Positions 50,577 through 61,562 of a stretch of 64,000 nucleotides of DNA are shown in pieces; positions within the stretch are counted from its first letter, which is position 1; the number at the start of each line of letters is the position of its first letter. Both the position numbers and the translations under genes were made by a program. The DNA is from Cytophagales bacterium. GTDB lineage: Bacteria; Bacteroidota; Bacteroidia; Cytophagales; Spirosomataceae. The DNA lies in assembly GCA_013298025.1 (NCBI GenBank), contig JAAFJE010000007.1:1-64000 (forward strand), given 5' to 3'. The notes below the pieces were generated by a model. The model saw only the letters and a program-made list of their open reading frames with translations. It did no database searches and had not been told where the DNA came from.

Positions 50577-53500
50577 ATGAAAAAATGGATACTAGCACTT
50601 ACTTGTTTGTTGCTTTTTCATACACTCTTTGCCCAAGAAAAAAAGGTTATACATTCCGTTTTTCTGGTCGGAGATGCGGGCGAACCTAGTACCGACGGCA
50701 AAGATGCCGTTTTGCAAACCCTTCAAAAACACCTACAAAAGGCTGGAACAAATGCTACCTTGGCTTTTTTAGGCGACAATATTTATCCTGTGGGTTTGGT
50801 AGGCGAAGATGCACCTCAAAGCGAAAGAGATACCGCTATTGCACGTCTCAAAGCACAACTCGACCTCATCAAGCAACACAAAGGCCGAAGCTTCATTATT
50901 CCGGGCAATCACGATTGGCAACAAGGCGGACGCAACGGCTGGGAGTATATCAAGAATCAAGAGCAATTTGTTGCCAGCTATTTGCAAAAAGACGATGTAT
51001 TTTATCCTAAAGGTGGGTGTCCTACGCCTCAAGAAATTCACCTCAATGCCCAATTGACCTTGGTACTGCTTGATACCCAATGGTTTTTGCATCCTTGGGA
51101 AAAACCCGCCGAAGGCTCCGACTGCGAAGTGAAAGACTTGGCAGGAATGCTCACCGCCATTGATGATATTTTATACCGAAACACCGATAAGAAAGTAATC
51201 GTACTGGCCCATCATCCTATTTATTCTTACGGCAATCATGGGGGGTATTTCACTTGGAAAGACCACCTCCTACCCTTCCATGAATTAGGCGTGTATATTC
51301 CTTTGCCCGTGATTGGCTCAATTTATCCGCTGTATCGTAAGCTGATTGGAAATATTCAGGATATTGCCCATCCAGTAAACAAAGAAATGACCAACGGGCT
51401 GAATAATATCATCAAGCAATACCCCAATGTAATGTACGTCAACGGACACGAACATAATTTGCAATGGATTGTAAAAGATTCTATCAACTATATTACATCG
51501 GGGGCAGGTTCAAAAAATACACCTATCAAAAAAGGAAAAAATGCTCTTTTTACCGCCATGCAAAAAGGTTTTTTTGTTATAAATTTATTAGATGACGCTA
51601 CCTTGGAAGGACGCTTCATTTCGGCATCAGACGAAGTATTATTTACCCAAAATATTCATTTTAAGCATGATAGCCCTAGCATCAATACAGCTATTTCGGC
51701 ATCTACAACGCATATTCCTAATGCTCGTTTCAAGGCAAATTCATTCAAATCGTGGCTGTTAGGAAGTAATTATCGAGACATTTGGACACGCCCCATTACT
51801 GTGCCAACACTCGATTTGAAGGATTTAAAAATAGTACAAAGAGGCGGTGGACAGCAGACCCTCTCGTTGCGGTACGAATCGCCCACGAGGGGCTATTTTG
51901 TTACTCGTTCGGTAGAAAAATATCCCGAAAGTGCCATTCCTGCCAGTATCAGAAGTAAGTTTACGGTTGATATTGTAGGCGACCAAATTTCGGCATCGCA
52001 TCCATTTGCAGCCTTGGCTATACCGCCCTTGGCCGATGCCGCCCAAGTGCTGCACACCAATCCACGCCTCGTGACTATCCCAAACGATGCCTTATTGGGC
52101 AAATACCAACGGCTGTTTGCAGGGCAATTAGCCTTGTTTGAAGAACGCCCCGACGAAGGCTTTGCAGGAGCAAAGAAAATTTATTCGACAACCAAACTTT
52201 TTGAAAAACTAGCCGATGACAATCATCATAAAGTTGACGAAAAAGCTACCTTGCGTGCAAGGCTGTTAGATATGCTTATTGGCGACTGGGACAGACACGA
52301 AGACCAATGGCGTTGGGCAGCATTTGAACAAGGCAAAGAAACCTTTTTCAGACCTATTCCAAGAGATAGAGACCAAGCTTTTTTTGTCAATCAAGGTGTA
52401 TTACCTCGCATCATTGCACGCAAATGGATTTTACCCAAAATCCAAGGGTTTGATTTAAAAATAAGAGACATCAATACCTTCAACTACAACGCTCGGTATG
52501 TTGATAGGGCTTTTCTTACCCAATTACCAGCAAATGATTGGCAGCAAACCGCCCAAGCCCTCCAACAAAGTATCAGCGATAGCCTGATTGATTCGGCTGT
52601 GTCACGACTGCCACAACCCGACCCACATATACCTGAAATTGCCCATAAGTTGAAACAACGACGCAACGACCTTGTTGCGTATGCCCTTCGTTACTATCGT
52701 TTTTTGTCGAAAGAAATAGACATCGTAGCATCAAACAAAGATGAAGTAATTACGGTGCATCGCCTCGACGACGGCACTACAGCCGTGAAGTTGTATGACC
52801 AAAACAAAAAAAATGAGCAAGGAAAATTGCTTTACAGCCGTTTGTTTGACCCTCGCATCACCAAAGAAATCAGGATTTGGGGACTCGACGGCGAAGACCG
52901 ATTTGTAGTATCAGGACAAGCCCATCAAGGTATCAAATTGCGGTTAATCGGTGGTAAAGGCAAAGACATCTTTGTTGACAGCTCGTGGGTGGCAAAAGGC
53001 ACACGTAAAACCCTTATTTATGATAAAAAAGCCCATACGACCATCATGGGCGGTAGCGAAACACTTGACAAAACCAGCGAAAAAGACAAACAAATCAACG
53101 AGCTTAATCACTCGGCTTTTGTGTATAATACCCTTGCACCGTTGGCTTCTTTTGCCTACAACCCCGACGACGGGCTGTTTGTTGGAGGTGGTGTACAAAT
53201 CACAAATCAAGGTTTTCGGAAAAGTCCTTATGCCAGCAAGCACAGTCTTTCGGGCAACTACGCCTTTGCTACACAAGCCTTTAACCTGTATTACACAGGC
53301 AGTTGGATAGACGTTTTGGGTAAAACAGACCTCGAACTGAAAGTGAATTTGCAACAAGAAGGCATGACCGACAACTTTTTTGGCATGAGCAACGAATCGG
53401 TGTTTTTGAAAGAAAAAGGCATCAGTTATTACCGTACCAAACTAAGTAATTATGAAAACAGTTTACTCTTGAAAAACCACTTCAATAAAGTAACGCTGTA

Positions 53501-54164
53501 CTATGGCGTGGTGTATTCGGGTTATGATGTAAAAGAAAACCCCACTCGTTTTATCAATGAATACGCTCCTATTGGCTCACCATTGTATCAAGAAAGAGAT
53601 TTTCTTGGGGTTCGTTTAGGTACAACCATCGATACCCGCAACCACCCAGTGTTGCCTACGATGGGAATGCGTTGGGACATCAACGCCACGTATCAACACG
53701 GCATTTTGAGTAGTTATCAAGACGAATATTTTAATCTCAAAACCGATTTAGCCTTTCATTATACCTTCAAACTTCCAGCCATTGTATCGTTGGCCACACG
53801 TGTCGGAGCGGGCTTCAATATGGGCGATTATGCTTTTTATCAGGCGAATACGCTCGGAGGATTGAGCAACCTCCGAGGATTTAGAAGAAGCCGTTTTTCG
53901 GGGCAAAACGCTTTTTACAACAATACCGAAGTTCGTTTGAAACTACTTACATTCAAAAGTTATCTTTTCCCTGCAAGCTTAGGTGTACTTGCCTTTCATG
54001 ATGTAGGCAGGGTGTGGAATCCGCATGAGCAATCGAACAAGTGGCATCATGGCTACGGTGCAGGTGTATGGCTTGCTCCTTTCCAGATGGCAGTGCTAAC
54101 GGGTACATTCGCCCTGTCGGAAGAAGAACAATTATTTACGATAAAAATGGGCTTTTTCTTTTGA
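50577..54164 (+). CDS. Metallophosphoesterase fused to a C-terminal outer-membrane beta-barrel (D15/BamA-like)
   Basis: VFLVGDAGEPS, FLGDNIYP, IPGNHDW, AHHPIYSYGNHGG, VNGHEHNLQW; C-terminal barrel GAGFNMGDYAFYQANTLGGLSNLRGFRRSRFSGQ. Confidence 0.88.
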   Translation: MKKWILALTCLLLFHTLFAQEKKVIHSVFLVGDAGEPSTDGKDAVLQTLQKHLQKAGTNATLAFLGDNIYPVGLVGEDAPQSERDTAIARLKAQLDLIKQHKGRSFIIPGNHDWQQGGRNGWEYIKNQEQFVASYLQKDDVFYPKGGCPTPQEIHLNAQLTLVLLDTQWFLHPWEKPAEGSDCEVKDLAGMLTAIDDILYRNTDKKVIVLAHHPIYSYGNHGGYFTWKDHLLPFHELGVYIPLPVIGSIYPLYRKLIGNIQDIAHPVNKEMTNGLNNIIKQYPNVMYVNGHEHNLQWIVKDSINYITSGAGSKNTPIKKGKNALFTAMQKGFFVINLLDDATLEGRFISASDEVLFTQNIHFKHDSPSINTAISASTTHIPNARFKANSFKSWLLGSNYRDIWTRPITVPTLDLKDLKIVQRGGGQQTLSLRYESPTRGYFVTRSVEKYPESAIPASIRSKFTVDIVGDQISASHPFAALAIPPLADAAQVLHTNPRLVTIPNDALLGKYQRLFAGQLALFEERPDEGFAGAKKIYSTTKLFEKLADDNHHKVDEKATLRARLLDMLIGDWDRHEDQWRWAAFEQGKETFFRPIPRDRDQAFFVNQGVLPRIIARKWILPKIQGFDLKIRDINTFNYNARYVDRAFLTQLPANDWQQTAQALQQSISDSLIDSAVSRLPQPDPHIPEIAHKLKQRRNDLVAYALRYYRFLSKEIDIVASNKDEVITVHRLDDGTTAVKLYDQNKKNEQGKLLYSRLFDPRITKEIRIWGLDGEDRFVVSGQAHQGIKLRLIGGKGKDIFVDSSWVAKGTRKTLIYDKKAHTTIMGGSETLDKTSEKDKQINELNHSAFVYNTLAPLASFAYNPDDGLFVGGGVQITNQGFRKSPYASKHSLSGNYAFATQAFNLYYTGSWIDVLGKTDLELKVNLQQEGMTDNFFGMSNESVFLKEKGISYYRTKLSNYENSLLLKNHFNKVTLYYGVVYSGYDVKENPTRFINEYAPIGSPLYQERDFLGVRLGTTIDTRNHPVLPTMGMRWDINATYQHGILSSYQDEYFNLKTDLAFHYTFKLPAIVSLATRVGAGFNMGDYAFYQANTLGGLSNLRGFRRSRFSGQNAFYNNTEVRLKLLTFKSYLFPASLGVLAFHDVGRVWNPHEQSNKWHHGYGAGVWLAPFQMAVLTGTFALSEEEQLFTIKMGFFF

Positions 54165-54585
54165 GGGTGAGATAGCGTTGGGATATTGTCCTGCGATGCC
54201 TTTAATCATTCCAGTACCCCTTTTTTTATGGTTTCTTTATGTTAATTAAAGATTAAGTACTTATTGTGAAACAAAATGTTTCACAATAATTTGGAAAAGT
54301 CAATATTTTTATTGACTTTTGTGTAGGCAATTTTTGTATATCATAACCTGCACTTGCCGGGGTTGCCAGTATTGGCACGGGATACAAAAGATTGCTCTTT
54401 TTATTTTATATGTATCCATCTTTTCTAAACACACTTGCCTTTTCTTTTGTAAATGGATTTTTCACCCTGTGATAGTAGTTCTTTCCAAAATTATTCACGT
54501 CGTATAGATCAATAATTAAACTGTATTTATTTTGTAAAGCCTTGAAATATCGGGCATCATCAGACAATATATATCGTTGTAAAGC

Positions 54586-55212
54586 CTAAAGCATATAATC
54601 AACAATACTCAGCTCTGGGACAAGATTACTTGGTGCTGTTTTACACTCAAATTTAATTTCTAATTGGTTTTTTCTGAAACTATTATCTCGCTGTATTGCT
54701 TTTTCAATTGCCTCCTTCAATTTTGTAGCACTACTGCCCGTCCGTCCAGCTAAGATAATTTGATAAAAATATTTTTCATCATTCATTCTATCTTTTAATA
54801 AGTGGTAAACTAAGTCAAAGTAAAACTCACTTTCATTACTATTATGTTTGTTTTGAAAAGTGCTAAGACGTTTCCTTCCAAGCACCACAAATGTTTTGTA
54901 ACCGTCCAATCTTCTAAGAAACTCAACCATTTTTAGTTTAATATCCGTATGGTCATTCCTAGCGTGTAAATACCAACCTTTAGGATCGTTTACACATGCT
55001 AAAGAATTAAATAAAACATCTTCTTTTATCAATGTCATTAACTCTTTTAGTGCTTGATGAACAGTTTTTTTATCCTCAATCATTACCATACCTAATGAGA
55101 GAAGTGGTTGAAAACCATCAGTTCCAACAAGCAGTTTTTTCTTTTTAGCATAGAAAGAGGCATCGCCACTCTCATCAATGAAAATGTATTTTTTAGGTAA
55201 TAATTTATCCAT
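54586..55212 (-). CDS. DUF3800-domain protein
   Basis: KYIFIDESGDASF N-terminus; ...YFDLVYHLLKDRM... Confidence 0.85.
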   Translation of the reverse strand: MDKLLPKKYIFIDESGDASFYAKKKKLLVGTDGFQPLLSLGMVMIEDKKTVHQALKELMTLIKEDVLFNSLACVNDPKGWYLHARNDHTDIKLKMVEFLRRLDGYKTFVVLGRKRLSTFQNKHNSNESEFYFDLVYHLLKDRMNDEKYFYQIILAGRTGSSATKLKEAIEKAIQRDNSFRKNQLEIKFECKTAPSNLVPELSIVDYML

Positions 55213-55418
55213 TCTGTTAATGAATTTAATATTCTTGTACTTTTAAGGAAGCTCTTAATTGCTCTAAAATCGCTGAACAATTTACGGTTTCTTCTTTTAA
55301 TTTAGCCGTAGTTACTGTAGATAATCATTTAGATAGGTGCTTTCCAATCTTATTTCTTTTCTCATCCCTTGTCTTACTTTTTATTTAAAAGACTCATAAA
55401 CAAATACTTGCACATATC

Positions 55419-55607
55419 TTAGCTTTTAATTAGAATTTTGTCTTTCATATACTGACAGAAGTCAAGTACTTTTCGCAGAATAACGAAAACGTCTTCAGGT
55501 CTCTGCGTGTCGATGTTCCAACCAGCATTTTTAATGGCGGGTGTAATAAATTTAGTACAAATATCTCTTTCAGAAAGATTTTTTTTAGAAGCATTCATTG
55601 CATTCAC
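55419..55607 (-). pseudogene. Probable remnant of a type I restriction subunit (HsdR N-terminus-like)
   Basis: MNASKKNLSERDICTKFITPAIKNAGWN resembles HsdR N-termini; the ORF then diverges and stops at 62 aa. Confidence 0.5.
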
Positions 55608-55871
55608 ATCTTGTAGATAAAATAAAGTTGTAAGTTCTGAAAAAACTACCAGAATTGAAAGTAGAGAAATGGCAATTCTACTATCACTAAATAGTTACAA
55701 CAGATACGTTCATTCAACAGCCATCAAATACGTTAATACGCCTTTTGCACCGATTATCCCTTGAGTTGCGTATAGAAATAACTTTATGAAACTTATCTTA
55801 GGGTAAGGCTTGTTATGATAGAATACCAAGCATCTATATGCTTTCAGCAACATGATTAATTGTAATGTGAT

Positions 55872-58217
55872 ATGAAAACTGTTACGCCCGACATACCCAA
55901 CTTGTCTTTTCATCCAGCCATGAAAAGCAAGCTTTCTTTTCGTCTGTTTGTCAATTATTTACGAAAAAAACAACAGGCCAATCCAAGTGCGATTCAAAGA
56001 AATATTTACCAGCAAATCATTACAGCATTTGAACGCCGCCCCGAGCTTTTAGAGGCATTCGACGAGCCAGCCTTGATTTACCAATATCCCGAAATCATCG
56101 ACTTGCTCAATTTGGCACTGTTTCCATTGGCCAGCGAAAGCCAAAAGCAATTGTATGCCCTGAGTTTTCCCTATAATTTCCAGATTTTCTACTACTCTCC
56201 TGCCTTTGAAGAAGCTTTTATCGATTTAGATAAAGGTCTCTTGACCCTCAATACTAGCACCTTAGACTCTGGCTTGGTTCAAGATACCAAATGTCAATTT
56301 GCCTATAAATGGATACTCGAAAAGTATTACAATATCAAGATTGATTTAGAAGAAGAAATGACCCATGCTTTAGTTAATCATAAAACAGATTTATTGAAAT
56401 ATTATAAAGTGCAGATAGACAGTCGTTTTATGGAAATATACTATGACGAAGAAGAACCCTTACCAGCCATCGACGACAACAGCATTTGCTCGGAATCGAT
56501 GAAATTTAAGGATATTTCTTCGTTAAAAAAACGATTGCCTTTAGACAAGTTTTCATTTGAAGGCTTTGGGATGATAACCATCAAAGACATCACCCAAGAA
56601 GCCGCTCTCAGCGAGATGAAAAACATTGTGCTAAACATGGCACATATACCTATTTTAGAGTCATATTCAGCTTTGGAAAAAACGCTACAAACACAATTGG
56701 GCATCAAAGATTTGAAGGTGAATATTTATCCTTTCATGAAAGTCAACGAGAGTTATATTTCTCCGCAGGAATACAAACAAAAATCGTTGCTCTTTGCAGC
56801 CCACACCTCCGATTTGAGCAACCAAGCCTTTGTTGCCTCTGGCGAGGAATATGCACGCAACCCCGAAGTAATATTTTTCCCCGATTTACCTCATGAAGGC
56901 ATCGGTAGCGATTCGTTGTTTTATGGACTTGTAGAGAAAAACATTCAATCATACAGTATGATTCCGGTGCAATCGCAAGAGGGCTTCTTGGGCGTAATAG
57001 AGCTTGCCTCCGAGCAACGCAATGGCATTCAGCACGAAGACCTCGAAAAAGTGAGCTTTGCCCTGCCTATGATAGAACAAGCCCTAGGCTACCACATCGA
57101 GAGCTTTAACCAAGAAATAGAAAAACTGATTAAACAAAAATTTACGTCTTTGCAACCAGCCGTAGAATGGAAATTTAATGAAGTAGCTTGGGAGTTTATC
57201 CGCAATAAGCAAAACGACAAACGCAAGCCCATCAGCAAGGTTATTTTTGAACAAGTGTATCCTTTGTACGGTGCTATCGACATTCGTAACTCGTCGGTTG
57301 AGCGGAATAACGCCATTTTGAAAGACTTTTTAAGTCAGCTTGATATTATTCAACAAACCTTAATTCAAATCAAAAAACACCATGACCTACCTTTACTAGA
57401 CGAATTACTTTTTAAAAATGAAAGTTTCCAACAAAACATCAGCAATGGCATTACACCCGAAGAAGAGATTCAGCTCAACTATTATTTCGACGAAGAAATA
57501 GAACCTATTTTTAGGCATTTGCTCGACATCAGCGAGCCTTGCCAGGCCTTGCTACAAACCTATTTCAAAGTAACCGACCAGCATCATGGCCACGTGTATG
57601 AACATAGGCGTGCTTTTGAAGAAAGTTTACAGCAAATCAATACTACAGTGAGTACTTTCTTGGAACAAGAAAAAGAAAAAATACAAATTTCATACCCCAA
57701 TTACTTTGAAAAGTACAAAACCGATGGTGTCGAATACAACATCTATATCGGGCAGAGCATTGCACCCAACAAGCCTTTTAACCAAATTTATTTACGCAAT
57801 TTGAGGCTTTGGCAATTGCTTTCGATGGCACAAATTGTACAAAATACCCGCACACTTGTTGATAGCCTTGCTGTACCACTACAAACAACCCAATTGATTT
57901 TGGTACACAGCAACCCTATCGACATCAGTTTTAGGCGTGACGAAAGGCGATTCGACACAGAAGGGGCATACAATTTGCGGTATGAAATCATGAAAAAACG
58001 CATCGACAAAGCCTTGATAAAATCGACACAAGAGCGTTTAACTCAGCCCAATACCATCGCAATTGTTTATACCAATGCCAAAGATGCCGAAGAATACAAA
58101 GGCTATATTGCCTATTTGCAAAGCAAAGGGCTATTGGAACAAGAAGTTGAACAACTCGAATTAGAAGAAATGCAAGGTGTTTATGGATTAAAAGCCATCA
58201 GAGTACGTGTTTCATAA
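55872..58217 (+). CDS. GAF-domain-containing cytoplasmic protein
   Basis: 781 aa; central GAF-like region IPVQSQEGFLGVIELASEQRNGIQHEDLEKVSFALPMIEQALGYHIE. Confidence 0.7.
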   Translation: MKTVTPDIPNLSFHPAMKSKLSFRLFVNYLRKKQQANPSAIQRNIYQQIITAFERRPELLEAFDEPALIYQYPEIIDLLNLALFPLASESQKQLYALSFPYNFQIFYYSPAFEEAFIDLDKGLLTLNTSTLDSGLVQDTKCQFAYKWILEKYYNIKIDLEEEMTHALVNHKTDLLKYYKVQIDSRFMEIYYDEEEPLPAIDDNSICSESMKFKDISSLKKRLPLDKFSFEGFGMITIKDITQEAALSEMKNIVLNMAHIPILESYSALEKTLQTQLGIKDLKVNIYPFMKVNESYISPQEYKQKSLLFAAHTSDLSNQAFVASGEEYARNPEVIFFPDLPHEGIGSDSLFYGLVEKNIQSYSMIPVQSQEGFLGVIELASEQRNGIQHEDLEKVSFALPMIEQALGYHIESFNQEIEKLIKQKFTSLQPAVEWKFNEVAWEFIRNKQNDKRKPISKVIFEQVYPLYGAIDIRNSSVERNNAILKDFLSQLDIIQQTLIQIKKHHDLPLLDELLFKNESFQQNISNGITPEEEIQLNYYFDEEIEPIFRHLLDISEPCQALLQTYFKVTDQHHGHVYEHRRAFEESLQQINTTVSTFLEQEKEKIQISYPNYFEKYKTDGVEYNIYIGQSIAPNKPFNQIYLRNLRLWQLLSMAQIVQNTRTLVDSLAVPLQTTQLILVHSNPIDISFRRDERRFDTEGAYNLRYEIMKKRIDKALIKSTQERLTQPNTIAIVYTNAKDAEEYKGYIAYLQSKGLLEQEVEQLELEEMQGVYGLKAIRVRVS

Positions 58218-58236
58218 GCTTTTTTCGTAGGAAGCA

Positions 58237-59583
58237 TTGCGAAAACTACTTTTAGCTGGTAAATTTAATGTAATTTTACCCTTGATTGAGATGGGTAAAA
58301 AAACCCGAAACACTATTATGATGAAAGTAAAACATATCGCTTCTTTATTATTACTGCTTTTGAGCCTAAGTGTGCAGTTGTATGCCCAAGATGAAAACCT
58401 AGATTCGGATGAGTTGTTTAAAAGAGCAAGAGACATGGCTTTTGAAAAAAAGGACTATCCTAAAGCCATTGAACTTTGCAAAAAAGCCCTCGACCGCAGC
58501 CCCGACTATGAAGACATTCGGGTATTTTTAGGACGCATTTATATTTGGAACGATAAAATCGACGAGGCACGCCAAGAGCTTACAACGGTACTTAGCAAAA
58601 ATCCTAAAAACAAAGAAGCCATCAGCAGCTTTATCGATTTAGAATATTGGAACAACCGCTCGAAAGAAGCCCTCGATTATTGCAATAAAGGTTTAGAGTT
58701 TTTTCCAAACGACGAAGAGCTATCTATCAAAAAGGCAAGGGTTCTTAACGACCTCCGCCAATTTGACGAAGCTTATAAGCTTATCAACGACGTAATCAAT
58801 CGTTATCCACAAAGCACCGATGCTCGGGCGTTGTTGGGACGTATCAAAGAAAATGCTGCCCAAAATTTTCTTAGCGTTTCCTATGATTATCTTTATTTCG
58901 ACAAAAACTACAACGCAGGTCTGCACAACTTTCCTTGGCAAATTGCCAGTGTTTCGTACAGCAGTCGCACCAAAATAGGTACGGTGCTAGGCAGGGTTTC
59001 GTATGCCAATCGCTTTGGAGACAATGGCTTTCAAGCAGAAATAGACGCTTATCCGACCATCAGTCGTACTTTTTATACCTATATCAATTTTGGCTACTCG
59101 CCTAATTTACCCATTTTCCCAACATACAGAGGAGGATTTTCGCTCTATGCCAATTTGCCTAAAAGCTTTGAAGCAGAAGCGGGTTTTAGGTTGTTGCATT
59201 TCAGTGGAAACACGTGGATTTATACGGGTTCTTTAGGGAAATATATCAGTAATTATTGGCTCAACTTGCGTACCTATATTGTGCCTGGCGATATTAAGTT
59301 TTCACAAAGTTATATTCTTACGCTACGCCGTTATTTCGGTGGTGCCGACGACTACATGGCTATTGGCGTAGGTTCTGGTATTTCTCCCGACGAAACACGA
59401 AGTACCCTCCTCAACGAGCCTTTAAACAACCTCATGTCATACCGTGTCAATCTGGTCTATAGCAAAGTGTTCAATAGCCGCAATATTTTTCGTATTACGA
59501 CCTCTTGGTATGGTGAAGAGTTTACAGGAAAACCCAACGGCAACCAATACGACTTTAGCCTTACATACCAACGACGATTCTAA
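58237..59583 (+). CDS. TPR protein with YaiO-family outer-membrane barrel
   Basis: TPR repeats (AIELCKKALDRSPDYEDIRVFLGRIYIW...) and C-terminal beta-barrel. Likely start 58318/58321. Confidence 0.82.
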   Translation: MRKLLLAGKFNVILPLIEMGKKTRNTIMMKVKHIASLLLLLLSLSVQLYAQDENLDSDELFKRARDMAFEKKDYPKAIELCKKALDRSPDYEDIRVFLGRIYIWNDKIDEARQELTTVLSKNPKNKEAISSFIDLEYWNNRSKEALDYCNKGLEFFPNDEELSIKKARVLNDLRQFDEAYKLINDVINRYPQSTDARALLGRIKENAAQNFLSVSYDYLYFDKNYNAGLHNFPWQIASVSYSSRTKIGTVLGRVSYANRFGDNGFQAEIDAYPTISRTFYTYINFGYSPNLPIFPTYRGGFSLYANLPKSFEAEAGFRLLHFSGNTWIYTGSLGKYISNYWLNLRTYIVPGDIKFSQSYILTLRRYFGGADDYMAIGVGSGISPDETRSTLLNEPLNNLMSYRVNLVYSKVFNSRNIFRITTSWYGEEFTGKPNGNQYDFSLTYQRRF

Positions 59584-59710
59584 ACACAATACGTAAAACT
59601 AAGTAGTTAGAAGCCCCATCATTAGATCTGTAAAGGGGCATTCAACATTTATCTATCTTTGTTTGCTAAAATACCCATTTAGTAACAACCATTTTTAGGA
59701 TTATTTTACC

Positions 59711-60883
59711 ATGAAAAAAATCTCTACCGCAAGAGCCATTTTTTACTTTTTGCTCCTTTCTCCTGTATGGATGTGGCTCGCTTGGTTTTTCACACCCAAG
59801 AAAAAAATGGTAGTTGCCATTGTCGATAAAACCGTTTTGACCAAAGAAGCCCAAGAACATAGCTCGCTTACGTGGATGCTTAAACATTTGCGTTTTACCA
59901 AAACAAGCAGTAAGGTATATAATATTGAGGATTACTTCGGTTTTTTTCCACAAGCAGACCAAAAGTATCAAGTTAAAGGCTTAGAACGATTTACAAACAG
60001 CCAACTCGACCAATTGAGTAACGATGCCGATATGGCTTTTTTTACCGATACTTATGGCATTTACCGTGAAGAATGGTTTGCAGGAAAAAGCCAAACCGAG
60101 CGTTCAGGTATTTTGTACGGCGGAATGTCTGACCAAGACTTATATTTGCTCCGTAAAATGAAAAGCCAACATAAGCTTATCATGACCGAATTTAATGTTA
60201 TCAACTCCCCTACTGGCACGGGGGTACGGAGAGGATTTGAAAACGAATTTGGGGTGAAATGGACGGGCTGGATTGGGCGTTACTTTGCTAAACTTGACAC
60301 CACCAACAACGCAGAAATTCCTAAATGGCTTGTGAGAAGTTATGTCAAACAAAGAGGTGCTTGGCCTTTTAGAAAACCAGGAATCGCTTTTGTGAACGAA
60401 AATGACCAAGTAGTAGTACTTGAAAATGAAAAACACCTTGAAACAGAAGTGCCTTTTATGGTATGTAACCAAGAAGGACAAGACTACTACGGCTTACCCG
60501 AATCTATCAAATATCCCTATTGGTTCGATATTCTGCAATTCGACCCAAAAATCAATCGTGCGTTGGCTTTCCACGAAATTTATACCAATACCGAAGGACA
60601 CAACGAACTCAAACGCCATGGTATTCCCAACCGTTTTCCTGCCATATTGATTCACCGAGATAAAGACTACGAATTTACTTACTTTGCTGGCGACTTTAGC
60701 GATAACCCTGTAGGCTTATTTGCCTCGCATTTTAAATGGATAGAATACACCGCTCCGTGGTTTGTACAAGACCAGTCGGTATCTGAACGAAATGACTTTT
60801 TCTGGGAAGTGTATGAACCCATGACCACCCGTGTGCTGAAAGATTATTACGAAAAAGTAGAAGCCCTACACAAAGAAAAGTAG
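59711..60883 (+). CDS. Hypothetical protein (390 aa), one N-terminal TM
   Basis: Complete ORF after a TM anchor (ARAIFYFLLLSPVWMWLAWFF); no family recognised. Confidence 0.8.
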   Translation: MKKISTARAIFYFLLLSPVWMWLAWFFTPKKKMVVAIVDKTVLTKEAQEHSSLTWMLKHLRFTKTSSKVYNIEDYFGFFPQADQKYQVKGLERFTNSQLDQLSNDADMAFFTDTYGIYREEWFAGKSQTERSGILYGGMSDQDLYLLRKMKSQHKLIMTEFNVINSPTGTGVRRGFENEFGVKWTGWIGRYFAKLDTTNNAEIPKWLVRSYVKQRGAWPFRKPGIAFVNENDQVVVLENEKHLETEVPFMVCNQEGQDYYGLPESIKYPYWFDILQFDPKINRALAFHEIYTNTEGHNELKRHGIPNRFPAILIHRDKDYEFTYFAGDFSDNPVGLFASHFKWIEYTAPWFVQDQSVSERNDFFWEVYEPMTTRVLKDYYEKVEALHKEK

Positions 60884-60920
60884 CTTTAGAGCAGCATAAC
60901 CAAGGCTATGCTGCTCTACC

Positions 60921-61271
60921 TTATGCCTTTCTTACAAACTCCGATTTGAGTCCCATTGCTCCAAAACCTTCAATTTTACAATCAATGTTATGGTCGCCGT
61001 CGGTCAAGCGGATATTCTTGACTTTTGTACCAGCTTTGATGGGCTTAGGAGCACCTTTAACAGGTAAATCTTTGATTACGACAACGGTGTCGCCATCTTG
61101 TAGGGCATTGCCGTTGGCATCCAACACTTTGCCTGTGCCATCGGTAAGCTCCTCAGCTATAGGCTGTTCGGCAGGATTCCATTCATAAAAACATTCGGGG
61201 CAAACCAATAGATTATCGCTAGGATACGTATATTCGCACTGGCATTTAGGACAAGGAGGAAATTCTGACAT
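60921..61271 (-). CDS. Zinc-ribbon YjdM/PhnA-family protein
   Basis: [48 protein letters not shown]. Confidence 0.95.
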   Translation of the reverse strand: MSEFPPCPKCQCEYTYPSDNLLVCPECFYEWNPAEQPIAEELTDGTGKVLDANGNALQDGDTVVVIKDLPVKGAPKPIKAGTKVKNIRLTDGDHNIDCKIEGFGAMGLKSEFVRKA

Positions 61272-61562
61272 GCAATTGGTATGTTAATAAATGAATATCA
61301 AACTTGGGGCTAGTGGTTAAGCTCCAAGCCTTTTTTATGCAAAGGTAGAGATATTATGGCGTTAAATAAATGATATTTCGCATTTTGCTTGGGCAACGCA
61401 TCTTTGTACTATTTTGTCTAGGTATGTAAAAACTGTATCAGATTGATTTGTTTTTCCGAAAAACTTCCTTATTTTTACGTAAAATCAATCAATATTTGTG
61501 CTTATTCATTGCTTTTTCCGAGTTAATAAAAGCATAATTCAGTACTCATACCTAACATACGC

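Noticed and set aside
54586-55607. An intact type I restriction-modification system
   Set aside because: No HsdM, HsdS or full HsdR coding sequence is present, only short fragments and DUF3800.
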